A stretch of 64,000 bases of DNA from Acidobacteriota bacterium (lineage in GTDB: Bacteria > Acidobacteriota > Terriglobia > Acidiferrales > UBA7541). Position numbers and translations under genes: made by a program. Location: NCBI GenBank assembly GCA_013289695.1, contig JABCZK010000001.1:219235-283234 (forward strand). The letters run 5' to 3'. The notes beneath the pieces were generated by a model. It was not told the DNA's origin. It searched no databases and saw only the letters and a program-made list of their open reading frames with translations. Below are positions 17,618 to 26,780 of the stretch, piece after piece (position 1 is the stretch's first letter; every line of letters begins with the position of its first letter).

Positions 17618-19288
17618 TTGAGTCAACCATCACTGTGGGCCATTCCGCTGGGCGGGCTGGGCGAGTTCGGTATGAACATGCTCGCGCTGCGCACCGGCGA
17701 CGACATCATTGTAATTGACGCCGGCCTGATGTTCCCCGAGCAGGAATTGCTCGGCGTGGACATCGTTATCCCAGACATCACCTATCTGAAGCAGAACAAA
17801 CGCATGGTGCGTGCGATCGTTCTCACCCACGCGCACGAGGATCACATCGGCGCGATTCCCTACATTCTCGCCGATCTAAATGTCCCGATATACGGCACGG
17901 AATTTACGCTCGCCATCGTGCGCAAGAAACTCGAAGAACACGCGCTGCTCGATAAAGCCAAGCTTCACGAAGTAAAAGCCGGTCAAACCACCGTGCTCGG
18001 TCCCTTCTCCATCGAATACTTGCACGTCACCCATAGCACCATTGATTGCGTCGCGCTCGCGGTGCGCACCCCCGTAGGAGTAATCATTCACACCGGCGAT
18101 TTCAAAATTGATCACACGCCTGTGGACGACAAGCCCTTCGACATGCACGCCTTCGCGCGCTACGGACAGGAAGGCGTCCTCGCGCTTTTCAGCGACAGCA
18201 CCAACGTCGAGCGCCCCGGCTTCACGCCCTCGGAACGCGCCGTAGTAGTGCGCCTCGAAGAGTTATTTCGCGCCGCGCCGGCCAAAGTTCTCGTTTCCTG
18301 TTTCGCCAGCTCCGTGCACCGCGTGCAGCAAGTGATCGACATCGCGCGCATGGTCGGACGCAAGATCGGCTTCGTCGGCCGCAGCATGGTGGACAACGTC
18401 GAAATCGCGCACGGCCTCGGCAAGCTGCGCGTGCCCGACGGCAGCGTGGTCCGCCCGCAGGATATTCGCACCTTCGATCCGCAAAAGCTCGTCGTGCTCG
18501 CGAGCGGCACGCAAGCAGAGCCGATGTCCGCGCTCTCGCGCATCGCCGTGGACAATCATCGCCTGCTGAGCATCGCCGAAAACGACACGGTAATACTTTC
18601 TTCGCGCATCATTCCCGGCAACGAAAAAGCAATTTTCCGCATGATTGATCATTTCTTCCGCCGCCGCGTGCTGGTCTATTACGAAGGCGGACGCTCCGCT
18701 CCCATCCACGTCTCCGGGCACGCCAGCCAGGAAGAAATGAAAATCCTGCTGCAACTCGTGCGCCCAAAATATTTCGTTCCCATTCACGGCGAATACCGCC
18801 AGCTCTTCCGCCACTCCGCGCTCGCCGAACAATTAGGAGCAGTCGGCGGGCAGATTTTCCTTCTGGAGAGCGGCCAGCCGGTTGAATTCACCGCCGACGG
18901 CGGCGCGCACAGGCGCGAACCCGTGACGGCCGGCCGCGTGCTGGTGGATTCCGGCTCGCTCGAGGAAATCGAAGAAGTAGTGATCCGCGATCGCCGCCAC
19001 TTGTCCGAAGACGGCGTAGTGGTCCCCATCATGGTCATCAACAAGCACACCGGCCGCATGGAAACCGCGCCTGAAATCGTCACACGCGGATTTCTGCCCT
19101 CCGAAGACGGCGCGGAAATCATCACACAGGCCCGCGAGATCATCCTGCGCACCATCGAGCAATCCACGCAGGAAGAAAAAACCGACTGGAGCGTAATCAA
19201 AGAAAAAGTTCGCCAGGACCTGAAGCGCTTTCTCAACAAGCAAACAGCCAAGCGCCCCCTGATTCTGCCAGTGATCCTGGAAGTCTGA
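17618..19288 (+). CDS. rnj: Ribonuclease J
   Basis: About 556 residues. Metallo-beta-lactamase core with LTHAHEDHIGAIPY, HTGDFKID, SDSTN, then the beta-CASP domain with SGHASQEEMK and PIHGEYR, and a C-terminal domain. RNase J is an endo- and 5'-3' exoribonuclease in mRNA turnover and rRNA maturation. No ATG precedes the conserved WAIPLGGLGEFG; a TTG at 17618 gives MSQPSLWAIPLGG and is my choice, while a GTG at 17537 is also in frame. The non-ATG start is odd but the family match is full length. Confidence 0.95.
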   Translation: MSQPSLWAIPLGGLGEFGMNMLALRTGDDIIVIDAGLMFPEQELLGVDIVIPDITYLKQNKRMVRAIVLTHAHEDHIGAIPYILADLNVPIYGTEFTLAIVRKKLEEHALLDKAKLHEVKAGQTTVLGPFSIEYLHVTHSTIDCVALAVRTPVGVIIHTGDFKIDHTPVDDKPFDMHAFARYGQEGVLALFSDSTNVERPGFTPSERAVVVRLEELFRAAPAKVLVSCFASSVHRVQQVIDIARMVGRKIGFVGRSMVDNVEIAHGLGKLRVPDGSVVRPQDIRTFDPQKLVVLASGTQAEPMSALSRIAVDNHRLLSIAENDTVILSSRIIPGNEKAIFRMIDHFFRRRVLVYYEGGRSAPIHVSGHASQEEMKILLQLVRPKYFVPIHGEYRQLFRHSALAEQLGAVGGQIFLLESGQPVEFTADGGAHRREPVTAGRVLVDSGSLEEIEEVVIRDRRHLSEDGVVVPIMVINKHTGRMETAPEIVTRGFLPSEDGAEIITQAREIILRTIEQSTQEEKTDWSVIKEKVRQDLKRFLNKQTAKRPLILPVILEV

Positions 19289-19648
19289 GATTCATGGCGC
19301 GCTGAGCGGAACTGGAAGGACGCCGCTTCGAGGTCTGCGCACGAACCAGCGATTTGCGTCAGTGCAGGGCTTTGTTGTTTGCGGAAAAAGCCGGGTGGGC
19401 TCAGGTTTTGGCGTTGTAGCGGCCAGCCTTAGCTGGGCGCCTTTGACGTTGCCTTTGAACTTGCAGCGGCCGGTTCAGCTTCATCGAGCCGGGCAGCTGT
19501 TGACTTGGTTTTTGCATCGCGCACGCAAACTTGGAAGGGCGAGGCTTCAGCCCCGCCGTCAACGCGCCGCGTAAAAGGGGCTTTAGCCCCTGAAGCCAGC
19601 GGCTTCGATCGCAATTCAATATTCAGGAGCGTTCTCCCAAACCGCGCT
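19289..19648. repeat. Cluster of GTAGCGGCC and GCTTYAGC palindromic repeats
   Basis: A 360 bp gene-free stretch. From about 19413 there is GTTGTAGCGGCCAGCC followed by TTAGCTGGGCGC; related text recurs at 23590 and 42359. Near 19538-19557 lies GGGCGAGGCTTCAGCCCCGC, at 19577-19590 the hairpin GGGGCT-TT-AGCCCC, then TGAAGCC-AGC-GGCTTC. The open frame that enters from upstream of rimI through this region is repeat, not coding. Confidence 0.75.
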
Positions 19649-20098
19649 GTGAACATCACGCTCAGAACTTTCAAGCCCGAAGATTTCGACACGCTCTACG
19701 AAATCGACCAAGCCTGCTACGAACCCGAAGTCGCATACTCCAAGCGCGAACTCCGCGCCTACCTGCGTTTCACCGGCTCCGACTGCCTGGTAGCGGAAGC
19801 AGAAGGCCAAATCGCCGGATTCTGCATCAGCGCCCGCCGCAACGAAAGCGGCTACATCGTCACCATCGACGTCCTACCACAATTCCGCCGCCATCACCTC
19901 GGCACAAAGCTACTAAACGAAATCGAGCGCCGCCTCGCCGGCAACGGTGTTCACGAAATAACCCTCGAGACAGCAACAGGCAACGATTCCGCAGTTGCCT
20001 TCTGGACCAAGCATGGATATCGTAATCGCGGAGTCAAAAAAAACTATTATCCCGGCGGGCGCGATGCGTTCGCCATGAGCAAGACCGTTCCACTATAG
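19649..20098 (+). CDS. rimI: RimI-like ribosomal protein N-acetyltransferase
   Basis: 149 residues from a GTG at 19649 (VNITLRTFKPEDFDTLYEID). GNAT fold with the acetyl-CoA loop LPQFRRHHLGTKLL and the RimI-like C-terminus AFWTKHGYRNRGVKKNYYPG then GRDAFAM. RimI acetylates the N-terminal Ala of ribosomal protein S18. Upstream in-frame codons to 19505 fall in repeats and are rejected. It precedes uppP by 54 bp. Confidence 0.82.
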   Translation: MNITLRTFKPEDFDTLYEIDQACYEPEVAYSKRELRAYLRFTGSDCLVAEAEGQIAGFCISARRNESGYIVTIDVLPQFRRHHLGTKLLNEIERRLAGNGVHEITLETATGNDSAVAFWTKHGYRNRGVKKNYYPGGRDAFAMSKTVPL

Positions 20099-20152
20099 CG
20101 TGCGCGCGAATTTCCGGCGGCGCGAGCCGTCACTAGGGAGAACTGAAAACCG

Positions 20153-20998
20153 ATGCTCCTTTGGCAAGCAATCATTCTCGCGATCGTGCAGGGCCTCACC
20201 GAATTCCTTCCCATCAGCAGCTCCGCGCACCTGATCCTGGTTCCCGAACTGCTGCACTGGCCCGATCCCGGCCTCGCATTCGACGTGGCGCTGCACCTCG
20301 GTACCTTGATCGCCGTCCTGCTCTATTTTTTCCGCGAATGGGTGCAGCTCACTTTGTGCGGCCTGGGATTTCATTATCCCAAGCGCGCCAACGAACAAAT
20401 GGTCACGCAGAATCAGCGCTTATTCTGGTATCTGGTGGCCGGCACGATTCCGGGCGCTCTGGTGGGATTTTTCTTCGAACACTGGATCGAAGAAAATCTG
20501 CGCAATCCCGTTCCCATCGCCTGCGCCATGATCGCAATCGCCCTGCTGATGTGGTACGCCGAATACTCCGCCAGGCTCACCCGCCGCATCGAACAAACCT
20601 CGCTTGGAGATTCACTGGCCATCGGCACATCGCAAGCCCTCGCACTTTTTCCCGGAGTATCACGCTCTGGCATCACCATCACCACGGGTCTCTTCCGCGG
20701 CATGACGCGCGAGGCCGCTGCCCGCTTCTCCTTCCTCCTCTCGACGCCACTAATCGCCGGCGCCGCCGCGAAGGAAGTCCCCAAGCTCCTGAACCTGCAC
20801 CACGCCGGTACGTTGGACTTGCCGCAATCCACCCTGATTGCCAGCATCGCCGTCTCCGCCGTAGTCGGCTTCGTCGTCATCGCCTTCTTCCTCCAGTATT
20901 TGCAGACACGCACCCTGAAAATCTTTATTTACTACCGCATCGCCTTTGGTATAGTCATTTTGTTGCTCGCGTTCCTCCACCTGGGTTTTGCGCGTTAG
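20153..20998 (+). CDS. uppP: Undecaprenyl-diphosphatase UppP (BacA type)
   Basis: 281 residues, polytopic. The two catalytic signatures are present: QGLTEFLPISSSAHL near the N-terminus and FPGVSRSGITI in the middle. The enzyme recycles undecaprenyl diphosphate to the monophosphate carrier for peptidoglycan and surface polymer synthesis, and gives bacitracin resistance when overproduced. GGGAGA precedes the ATG. The length is standard. Confidence 0.96.
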   Translation: MLLWQAIILAIVQGLTEFLPISSSAHLILVPELLHWPDPGLAFDVALHLGTLIAVLLYFFREWVQLTLCGLGFHYPKRANEQMVTQNQRLFWYLVAGTIPGALVGFFFEHWIEENLRNPVPIACAMIAIALLMWYAEYSARLTRRIEQTSLGDSLAIGTSQALALFPGVSRSGITITTGLFRGMTREAAARFSFLLSTPLIAGAAAKEVPKLLNLHHAGTLDLPQSTLIASIAVSAVVGFVVIAFFLQYLQTRTLKIFIYYRIAFGIVILLLAFLHLGFAR

Positions 20999-21201
20999 CG
21001 CCGGCGCACTCCGGGTTTTCTACGCGGCGGCCTTCCCCTATTTGTGCCCGGTATTTGTGGCAGTCGTGACTGTTCAGCCTGAGGACGCCTCACAGCGGCA
21101 TCCTTCGGCGCCCTATTGCCGCCCCACGTTGCTTGCTTTGGCCGTATAATCGGCCGTAAGTGAGCGACGCTGCGCCAACGGGATAAAAAGGGGAAATTGT
21201 C

Positions 21202-23553
21202 GTGCGCATCCTTACACCTACTGAAAATAAACGCCTCAACGAGCTGATCGGCTTCGTCGGCCTCAGCCTCGCGATCCTGCTCGCTCTCAGCCTGCTCTCC
21301 TATTCTCCGCGCGACGCTTCGTTCAACGTTTCCGCGCCGTCAACCGGCGCAGGCCCCGCGCGCAACTGGATCGGCCCGGTCGGAGCGCATCTCGCCGATC
21401 TCTTCTTCCAAGTCTGCGGCTTTGCGGCTTTTCTGGTTCCAGTAGGGATGTTCCTAGTCGCCATGAAATGGTTCCGCAGCCAGCTGCTCGATGCACCGAT
21501 TGCGAAAATAATAGGCTTCACGATGCTGCTGGCTTCCCTCTCGTCAGCGCTGGCTATGCTCCCGATGCCCGACGTCCGCAGCGCGCTTCCCGCCGGGGGC
21601 ATGCTGGGAACGATCCTCGCGCAATCCCTGCGCGCAGCTTTCAATCCTATCGGAGCAGGTCTCGTTGCCGGTGCGACGTTTCTGACTGCGTTATTCCTCA
21701 CCACCAGCTTTTCCTTTCGCACTGTTATTGCCTGGATGAAAAAACCAATGGCGAGTGACGGGTACGTGGGCCAGCTCTGGGCGCGCGTGAAAGACTGGCG
21801 CGAAGCCCGCGAATCCGATCGTCTGCGCAAGCGCGTCGAAGAAATCAAAATCGCCGGACGCCCACCCGTCCCCCGCCAGCGCGTTTCCACCAAGGAACTG
21901 ACCGCGGAAGACGAGGAAGAGGAAGAACGCGAAGCCGAGGAAGCGCTCCGCGACACCCGCCGCGCCCCCACCGTCATCAAGTTCCACGAAAACGAATCCG
22001 TCGCACTGCCGCCAGCCAGGAAAAAATCCACCGAACCGAAAATCGCGACAGGCAAAACCACCTATAAACTCCCCTCGCCCTCGCTCCTCTCGAATGCCGA
22101 GCGCGGCGAAAAAATGGACGAAAACGAACTGAAAGACCGCGCCCGCGCCATCGAATCCAAGTGCATGGAATTCGACGTCAGCGGCCACATCACCCAAATC
22201 AATCCCGGCCCGGTCGTCACCACTTTCGAATTCAAGCCCGAAGCCGGCATCAAGTACAGCCGCATCACCAATCTGAGCGACGATCTCTGCCTCGCGCTGC
22301 AAGCCGAATCCATCTTGATCGAACGCATCCCCGGCAAGTCCACGGTTGGCATCGAAGTGCCGAACGTTCATCGCGAAACCATCGCGCTGCGCGACGTGAT
22401 CGAATCGCCGGAATTCAGCCATTCGCCCTCGAAGCTCAGCCTCCCCTTCGGCAAAGACCTCATCGGCCGCATTCGTGCCGGCGACCTGACCCAGATGCCC
22501 CACTTGCTCATCGCCGGCTCCACCGGCACCGGCAAGAGCGTGTTCATCAATTCCCTGCTGATGGGCATGCTCTTCAAAGCCACCCCCGAAGAGCTGAAGC
22601 TGGTCTTGATTGACCCCAAACAAGTGGAACTCGGTCTCTACGCCGACATCCCGCACCTCCTTGCGCCGGTAGTCACCGATCCAAAAGTCGCAGCCAACGT
22701 GATGCGCAACGCCACGCGCGAAATGGAGCGCCGCTTGAAGCTGCTAGCCTCCCGCGGCGTGCGCAATATCGAGCAGTACAATCGCTCGTTCGAAAAAGGC
22801 CAATCGCTTTCGCTCTTCGATGGCGCCGAGGAAGAAGAACACAAGCCGCTTCCCTATCTGGTAATCGTCGTGGACGAACTCGCCGACCTGATGATGGTGG
22901 ATACCAACGGCGTAGAAGAATCCATCACGCGCCTCGCGCAGATGGCTCGCGCCGTAGGCATCCATCTGATCCTCGCAACTCAGCGGCCGTCGGTAGACGT
23001 AATCACCGGCCTGATTAAAGCCAATTTCCCGGCCCGCATTTCCTTCCGCGTGGCCAGCAAAGTGGACTCGCGCACCATTCTCGACGCCAACGGCTCGGAA
23101 TCCCTGCTCGGTAAAGGCGACATGCTGTATCTGCCGGCAGGCTCGTCACGCCTCCACCGCATTCACGGTCCCTACGTCCACGAACGCGAGGTAGAAGCCG
23201 TCTGCGATTTCTGGCGCGAACAAGCCCAAGCGATTTACAACGAAGAACTGTTGAAGCCGCCGAAGGAGAAAGACGAGAACGCTGCCAGCGGCGCGTCAGG
23301 CAGCGCTGGCGCCGATGGTGGCGAAGAAGTGGACGACGACCTGTACCAGGATGCCGTCCGCGTCGTCTGCGAAATGGGCCGCGCCTCCACCTCCACGCTG
23401 CAACGCCGCCTCCGCGTAGGCTACGGCCGCGCCGCCCGCCTCATCGACCTGATGGAAAAAGATGGCATAGTAGGCCCAGCCGATGGCTCCAAAGCACGCG
23501 AAGTCCTAAAAGCCCGCAACTGGATGAAGGAGTACGACGACTCGGTGAAATAA
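21202..23553 (+). CDS. ftsK: DNA translocase FtsK/SpoIIIE
   Basis: 783 residues with a GTG start preceded by AAAAGGGG. N-terminal membrane segments (residues about 15-180), a charged linker rich in Glu/Arg (EDEEEEEREAEEAL), the motor with Walker A AGSTGTGKSVF and Walker B LVIVVDELADLMMV, and a C-terminal gamma winged-helix domain (TSTLQRRLRVGYGRAARL). FtsK pumps chromosomal DNA through the septum and directs dif recombination via KOPS reading by gamma. Full-length. Confidence 0.96.
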   Translation: MRILTPTENKRLNELIGFVGLSLAILLALSLLSYSPRDASFNVSAPSTGAGPARNWIGPVGAHLADLFFQVCGFAAFLVPVGMFLVAMKWFRSQLLDAPIAKIIGFTMLLASLSSALAMLPMPDVRSALPAGGMLGTILAQSLRAAFNPIGAGLVAGATFLTALFLTTSFSFRTVIAWMKKPMASDGYVGQLWARVKDWREARESDRLRKRVEEIKIAGRPPVPRQRVSTKELTAEDEEEEEREAEEALRDTRRAPTVIKFHENESVALPPARKKSTEPKIATGKTTYKLPSPSLLSNAERGEKMDENELKDRARAIESKCMEFDVSGHITQINPGPVVTTFEFKPEAGIKYSRITNLSDDLCLALQAESILIERIPGKSTVGIEVPNVHRETIALRDVIESPEFSHSPSKLSLPFGKDLIGRIRAGDLTQMPHLLIAGSTGTGKSVFINSLLMGMLFKATPEELKLVLIDPKQVELGLYADIPHLLAPVVTDPKVAANVMRNATREMERRLKLLASRGVRNIEQYNRSFEKGQSLSLFDGAEEEEHKPLPYLVIVVDELADLMMVDTNGVEESITRLAQMARAVGIHLILATQRPSVDVITGLIKANFPARISFRVASKVDSRTILDANGSESLLGKGDMLYLPAGSSRLHRIHGPYVHEREVEAVCDFWREQAQAIYNEELLKPPKEKDENAASGASGSAGADGGEEVDDDLYQDAVRVVCEMGRASTSTLQRRLRVGYGRAARLIDLMEKDGIVGPADGSKAREVLKARNWMKEYDDSVK

Positions 23554-24074
23554 AAGGACTCGGGCGCCGAAGCGCGCCTCAGATGTTGCAGTTGTAGCGG
23601 CCACCTTCAGTTGGGCGCCTTTAAACTTGTCTTTGAATTCGTAGCGCCGGCGTCTCGCCGGCTCCTTGCAGTTGATCGTGGTTTTGAATCTGTAGCGACC
23701 GGTTCAGCTTCATCGAACCGGGCACGCCTTTTCCTCAAGCCGGCCGAAGGATTTCGCTTGCCTTTATATTTGCGCGTCGTCACCCTGAGAGCGCAGCGAA
23801 TGATCTCTCTTGCTTTTCTCTGCGCCCGGCGCAGTCGGGGCGCCTCTGCGGTAGAAATTCGCTCTTGCTTTTAACTCTTAACTGTCAGCTGTTAACTCCG
23901 TCTTTCTCCGTCTTTCTCCGATTTTCCTCCGCCTTTCCTCCGTGCCCTCCGTGTTAATTCTTCTGCACTCTGCTACCACCCCGAGCCGCCCCAACCACAA
24001 ATTTCTTCCCCGCCAAACCCCGTTTTCGTTTGTCACCCCGCCGAATTTTCCGTAGAATCATTCGACGCACCGGT
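23554..24074. repeat. Repeat-rich intergenic region with a CTCCGT-type tandem array
   Basis: 521 bp. At 23590-23735 there are GTTGTAGCGGCC..., GTAGCGCCGGCGTCTCGCCGG and GTAGCGACCGGTTC blocks, copies of the family seen at 19413 and 42359. At 23896-23955 about six imperfect 10-11 bp units (CTCCGTCTTT-like) run in tandem. No gene is supported. The tRNA-Phe follows immediately. Confidence 0.7.
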
Positions 24075-24149
24075 GCCGAGGTAGCTCACCGGTAGAGCGC
24101 GGCCCTGAAAAGGCCGGCGTAGCCAGTCCGATTCTGGCCCTCGGCACCA
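24075..24149 (+). tRNA. tRNA-Phe (GAA anticodon)
   Basis: 75 bases including an encoded CCA. Acceptor GCCGAGG pairs with CCTCGGC, then discriminator A. D arm GCTC-ACCGGTA-GAGC, anticodon arm CGGCC-CTGAAAA-GGCCG giving anticodon GAA, T arm GCCAG-TCCGATT-CTGGC. All stems pair fully. Position 55 reads C (TCCGATT) where T is usual, which is unusual but does not break the fold. Confidence 0.95.
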
Positions 24150-24317
24150 TTCACATTTCTTCACGCAGAATGTCCAAGTTCAGCAGCCGGCTACTCAGCG
24201 GCTACCGCCCCGTCCCGCTGAGTACACTTCGTTTCGCGGTCAGCCTGCGTTCGCAGCAGATGATGCCGCCGCGGCCATCTCTGGTGCGCATCGTCTGAAG
24301 CTTTTCCAAATCGCCAC

Positions 24318-26780
24318 CTATTGCGGAGTCCAGTGCGCGGTCGCTTTGAAAAGCCCATCCACGAAGCCGATTTGATAGATGAGGAACAGGCCGAATCCAG
24401 TGCTGACAATCCCGGAAATGGGGGACAGATACCGGCCTGCGAGGTCGAAGTGTTTACCTGTGTAGGCGACGGGGATTGCCATGGCCGAGGTCATCAACAT
24501 CATGCCGATGATCGTTCCGATGCCGAATACCAGCAGGTACGCAATGGCCCACAGAGGACTGCGAATTGTCGAGAGGACCAGAAGCGCTACCGCCGCGGAA
24601 CCCGCGAGCCCGTGAACAAGACCGATGACCAACGGGCGAAAGACTTGATAAGAACCGTACCGGCTCATCAGTCTGTCGAGAGAACTTTCTGCCGCTTTCC
24701 GGCCCGTGTCTGAATTCCCAGTCGCTGGCGCCGTGCCGCGGCTGGCTGGCGTAAATCGTTCGGTCAGCCAGCGAAGCGCGCCGGTGAGATTCAGGACGCC
24801 GAGAAGGACAAGCATCAACGCCACGGAAAATTCCATCGATAGGCCCACTCTTGGCGGAATGACCAGGCCAAACAGTATGATCGCCGAGCCGACGAGAAAA
24901 ATCGTGAGCGTGTGGCCGACGCCCCATAGCACACCAATCAAAGCTCCCTGGCCGACCGAACGCTCCCGGCTGGTGATCGTGGAGACGGCGACGACATGGT
25001 CTGGATCGGTCGAGTGGCGCATGCCAAGGAATAATCCGAGAAGCACTATTCCCACAAACGACGGCAGCTTTGCCTGAGCAAGGAAGCCAGCACCGATTCC
25101 GGTGCTGAATAGCGCCCGACCGGCGATGCCCAGGCCCAGAATCAGCATGAATCCCGCGGATGCCAGCGGGAGCCAACGCTTCACTTTGGATCCCTCGCTC
25201 TTCCACCGCGCAATGGACTGTCGCGCGTAAACCATCATCAAGCCGATGGCGATGAGCACGGCCGCCAATCCGAGGCTGAAGGCCACGATCAGAAACAGGC
25301 CAAAGCCGATGCGATGCAGCGAAAAGGCGCTGAGCAGTACAACAAGCGCCGCGGGACACGGCACAATTCCACCAGTGATTCCCAGCGTCAGGAGCTGGGT
25401 GAGAGATACTCTGTTTGGCGCCTGCCCGGATATCGCTCCGCTTTCCAACAAGCTCTGGGAATCCGTCTTCTCCGTTGCGCGACCTCTGCCGAAGGATGTG
25501 AACCAATGGCTATGGGCTGCGCCGATTTCGTGGCTGTGATCGCCATCTTCACCGGTCCATGCGCGAAACATCAAATAAGTGGCCAGCACCGCGATAATGA
25601 TTCCAGAAATCACTCCGAGCCAAGGATAAAGTTGTTCGGGAACGACGTATCGTGAGGCGTACAGCGTGATGGCGCCGAGGAGATACACGCCCGCTGTATG
25701 CGCCGCGGTAACGATTAATCCAAGGAACACCGCGTGCCGTGCCGTCCCTTTCGAGCCTACAAGGTAGGCCGCCACGATCGTTTTTCCATGACCCGGCTCG
25801 AGGCCGTGCAATGCTCCCAGGCCCGCCGCAATCAAGGCTGCGGTCAATAGAAACCAGAAGCTCAGCTCTCTGGCAGACACAAGTTCAGTGAACTTGTTCC
25901 GCGGCGTCGGCTGCTGGTTCGCGTGCAGCGATATGGAACCAGAGGCAACGCCGGCAATGCTCGGCGAATTTACGGCAGAGGCTGCCAGGGCTGCGCTGCT
26001 TTCGGGGTGTCCGGCGGATGGAACATGCGCGCGTAGATCTCGCGGTGACTTGAGGTGCCCGCCGAGCGTGTTCCCATGCACGGGAATGGCGGGCGCCACT
26101 TGCATTCGAGGGGCCGGGGCCGCTGGCGTCGTGTCGCCCGTAGTCGGGAACGCCCCGAAAAAGCTGAAGCTAGCCTCGAGAGCCTGAGGCGGGCTGCTCA
26201 AGAGGTCGGTTGGGTAATTCGAGAGTTGCGCACTACGGTCGGCTGCCGGCGCTGAACTGGCAGTTATTTCCAGGCCCGGTTCCGCCGTCACCACTATCTC
26301 TTTCCAGCCGGCACGCCCCGCAAAGTTGTTGTCACGATAATTCACTGTGTAGGGGGACTGAGGAGACAGCGGCCCTATCGTGGCCCGATAAACAAATCCG
26401 AGTTTCATCGTCGGCAATCCGCCCGCGCCGGCGGGGAAAATAACGTTTTGCGACACCGGCTGCAGTCGCAGCGGTTGGCCGTTTAGCTGAAGCGAGAGAC
26501 CGCCCGCGAGCAGCTCGGCTTTCTTCGCAAGATATTCAACAAGGCGTGAATCACCTTCCCGGGGGACGATGGCAGCATCCTGCATCTCCTGGTAGGTGGG
26601 AATCTCGGCCATATCGATGAGGTAGAGAACCTCGATGAACCCGGATTCGACGCGGATCGCCGTGTAGTGGCTGATACTGAAATTGCCCATGGGATGCGCG
26701 TCGCTCGCTTGTGGATGCGCCAGCCAGCAGAACAGCAGGAACATTAAGAAGAGGGCGCGCGCTATTTTATGGTCGCGCAT
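24318..26780 (-). CDS. Exported-domain plus two-part Ni/Co-type membrane transporter
   Basis: About 820 residues. A signal peptide (KIARALFLMFLLFCWLAHP) leads an extracytoplasmic domain of about 300 residues with a Pro/Ala/Ser-rich end. The first membrane part has ALHGLEPGHGKTIVAAY and GITGGIVPCPAAL, typical of the RcnA/NicO family; a His-rich loop (GDHSHEIGAAHSHW) lies between. The second part has GMRHSTDPDHVVAVSTI, the HoxN/NixA-UreH type signature. Two metal-transport modules in one chain is unusual. ATG 26780 suits the signal peptide and overlaps the TPR gene end by 14 bp. Substrate, nickel or cobalt, is inferred from family. Confidence 0.85.
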   Translation of the reverse strand: MRDHKIARALFLMFLLFCWLAHPQASDAHPMGNFSISHYTAIRVESGFIEVLYLIDMAEIPTYQEMQDAAIVPREGDSRLVEYLAKKAELLAGGLSLQLNGQPLRLQPVSQNVIFPAGAGGLPTMKLGFVYRATIGPLSPQSPYTVNYRDNNFAGRAGWKEIVVTAEPGLEITASSAPAADRSAQLSNYPTDLLSSPPQALEASFSFFGAFPTTGDTTPAAPAPRMQVAPAIPVHGNTLGGHLKSPRDLRAHVPSAGHPESSAALAASAVNSPSIAGVASGSISLHANQQPTPRNKFTELVSARELSFWFLLTAALIAAGLGALHGLEPGHGKTIVAAYLVGSKGTARHAVFLGLIVTAAHTAGVYLLGAITLYASRYVVPEQLYPWLGVISGIIIAVLATYLMFRAWTGEDGDHSHEIGAAHSHWFTSFGRGRATEKTDSQSLLESGAISGQAPNRVSLTQLLTLGITGGIVPCPAALVVLLSAFSLHRIGFGLFLIVAFSLGLAAVLIAIGLMMVYARQSIARWKSEGSKVKRWLPLASAGFMLILGLGIAGRALFSTGIGAGFLAQAKLPSFVGIVLLGLFLGMRHSTDPDHVVAVSTITSRERSVGQGALIGVLWGVGHTLTIFLVGSAIILFGLVIPPRVGLSMEFSVALMLVLLGVLNLTGALRWLTERFTPASRGTAPATGNSDTGRKAAESSLDRLMSRYGSYQVFRPLVIGLVHGLAGSAAVALLVLSTIRSPLWAIAYLLVFGIGTIIGMMLMTSAMAIPVAYTGKHFDLAGRYLSPISGIVSTGFGLFLIYQIGFVDGLFKATAHWTPQ

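Noticed and set aside
21691..22656. Minus-strand ORF of 321 codons within ftsK
   Set aside because: Antisense to the FtsK motor; no family features.
23896..23955. Short tandem units suspected as a CRISPR array
   Set aside because: Units are 10-11 bp with no spacers and no cas genes; a simple tandem repeat.
24150..24317. Possible integration site at the tRNA-Phe 3' end
   Set aside because: No integrase, no direct repeat of the tRNA end was seen; the neighbouring operon looks like ordinary chromosome.
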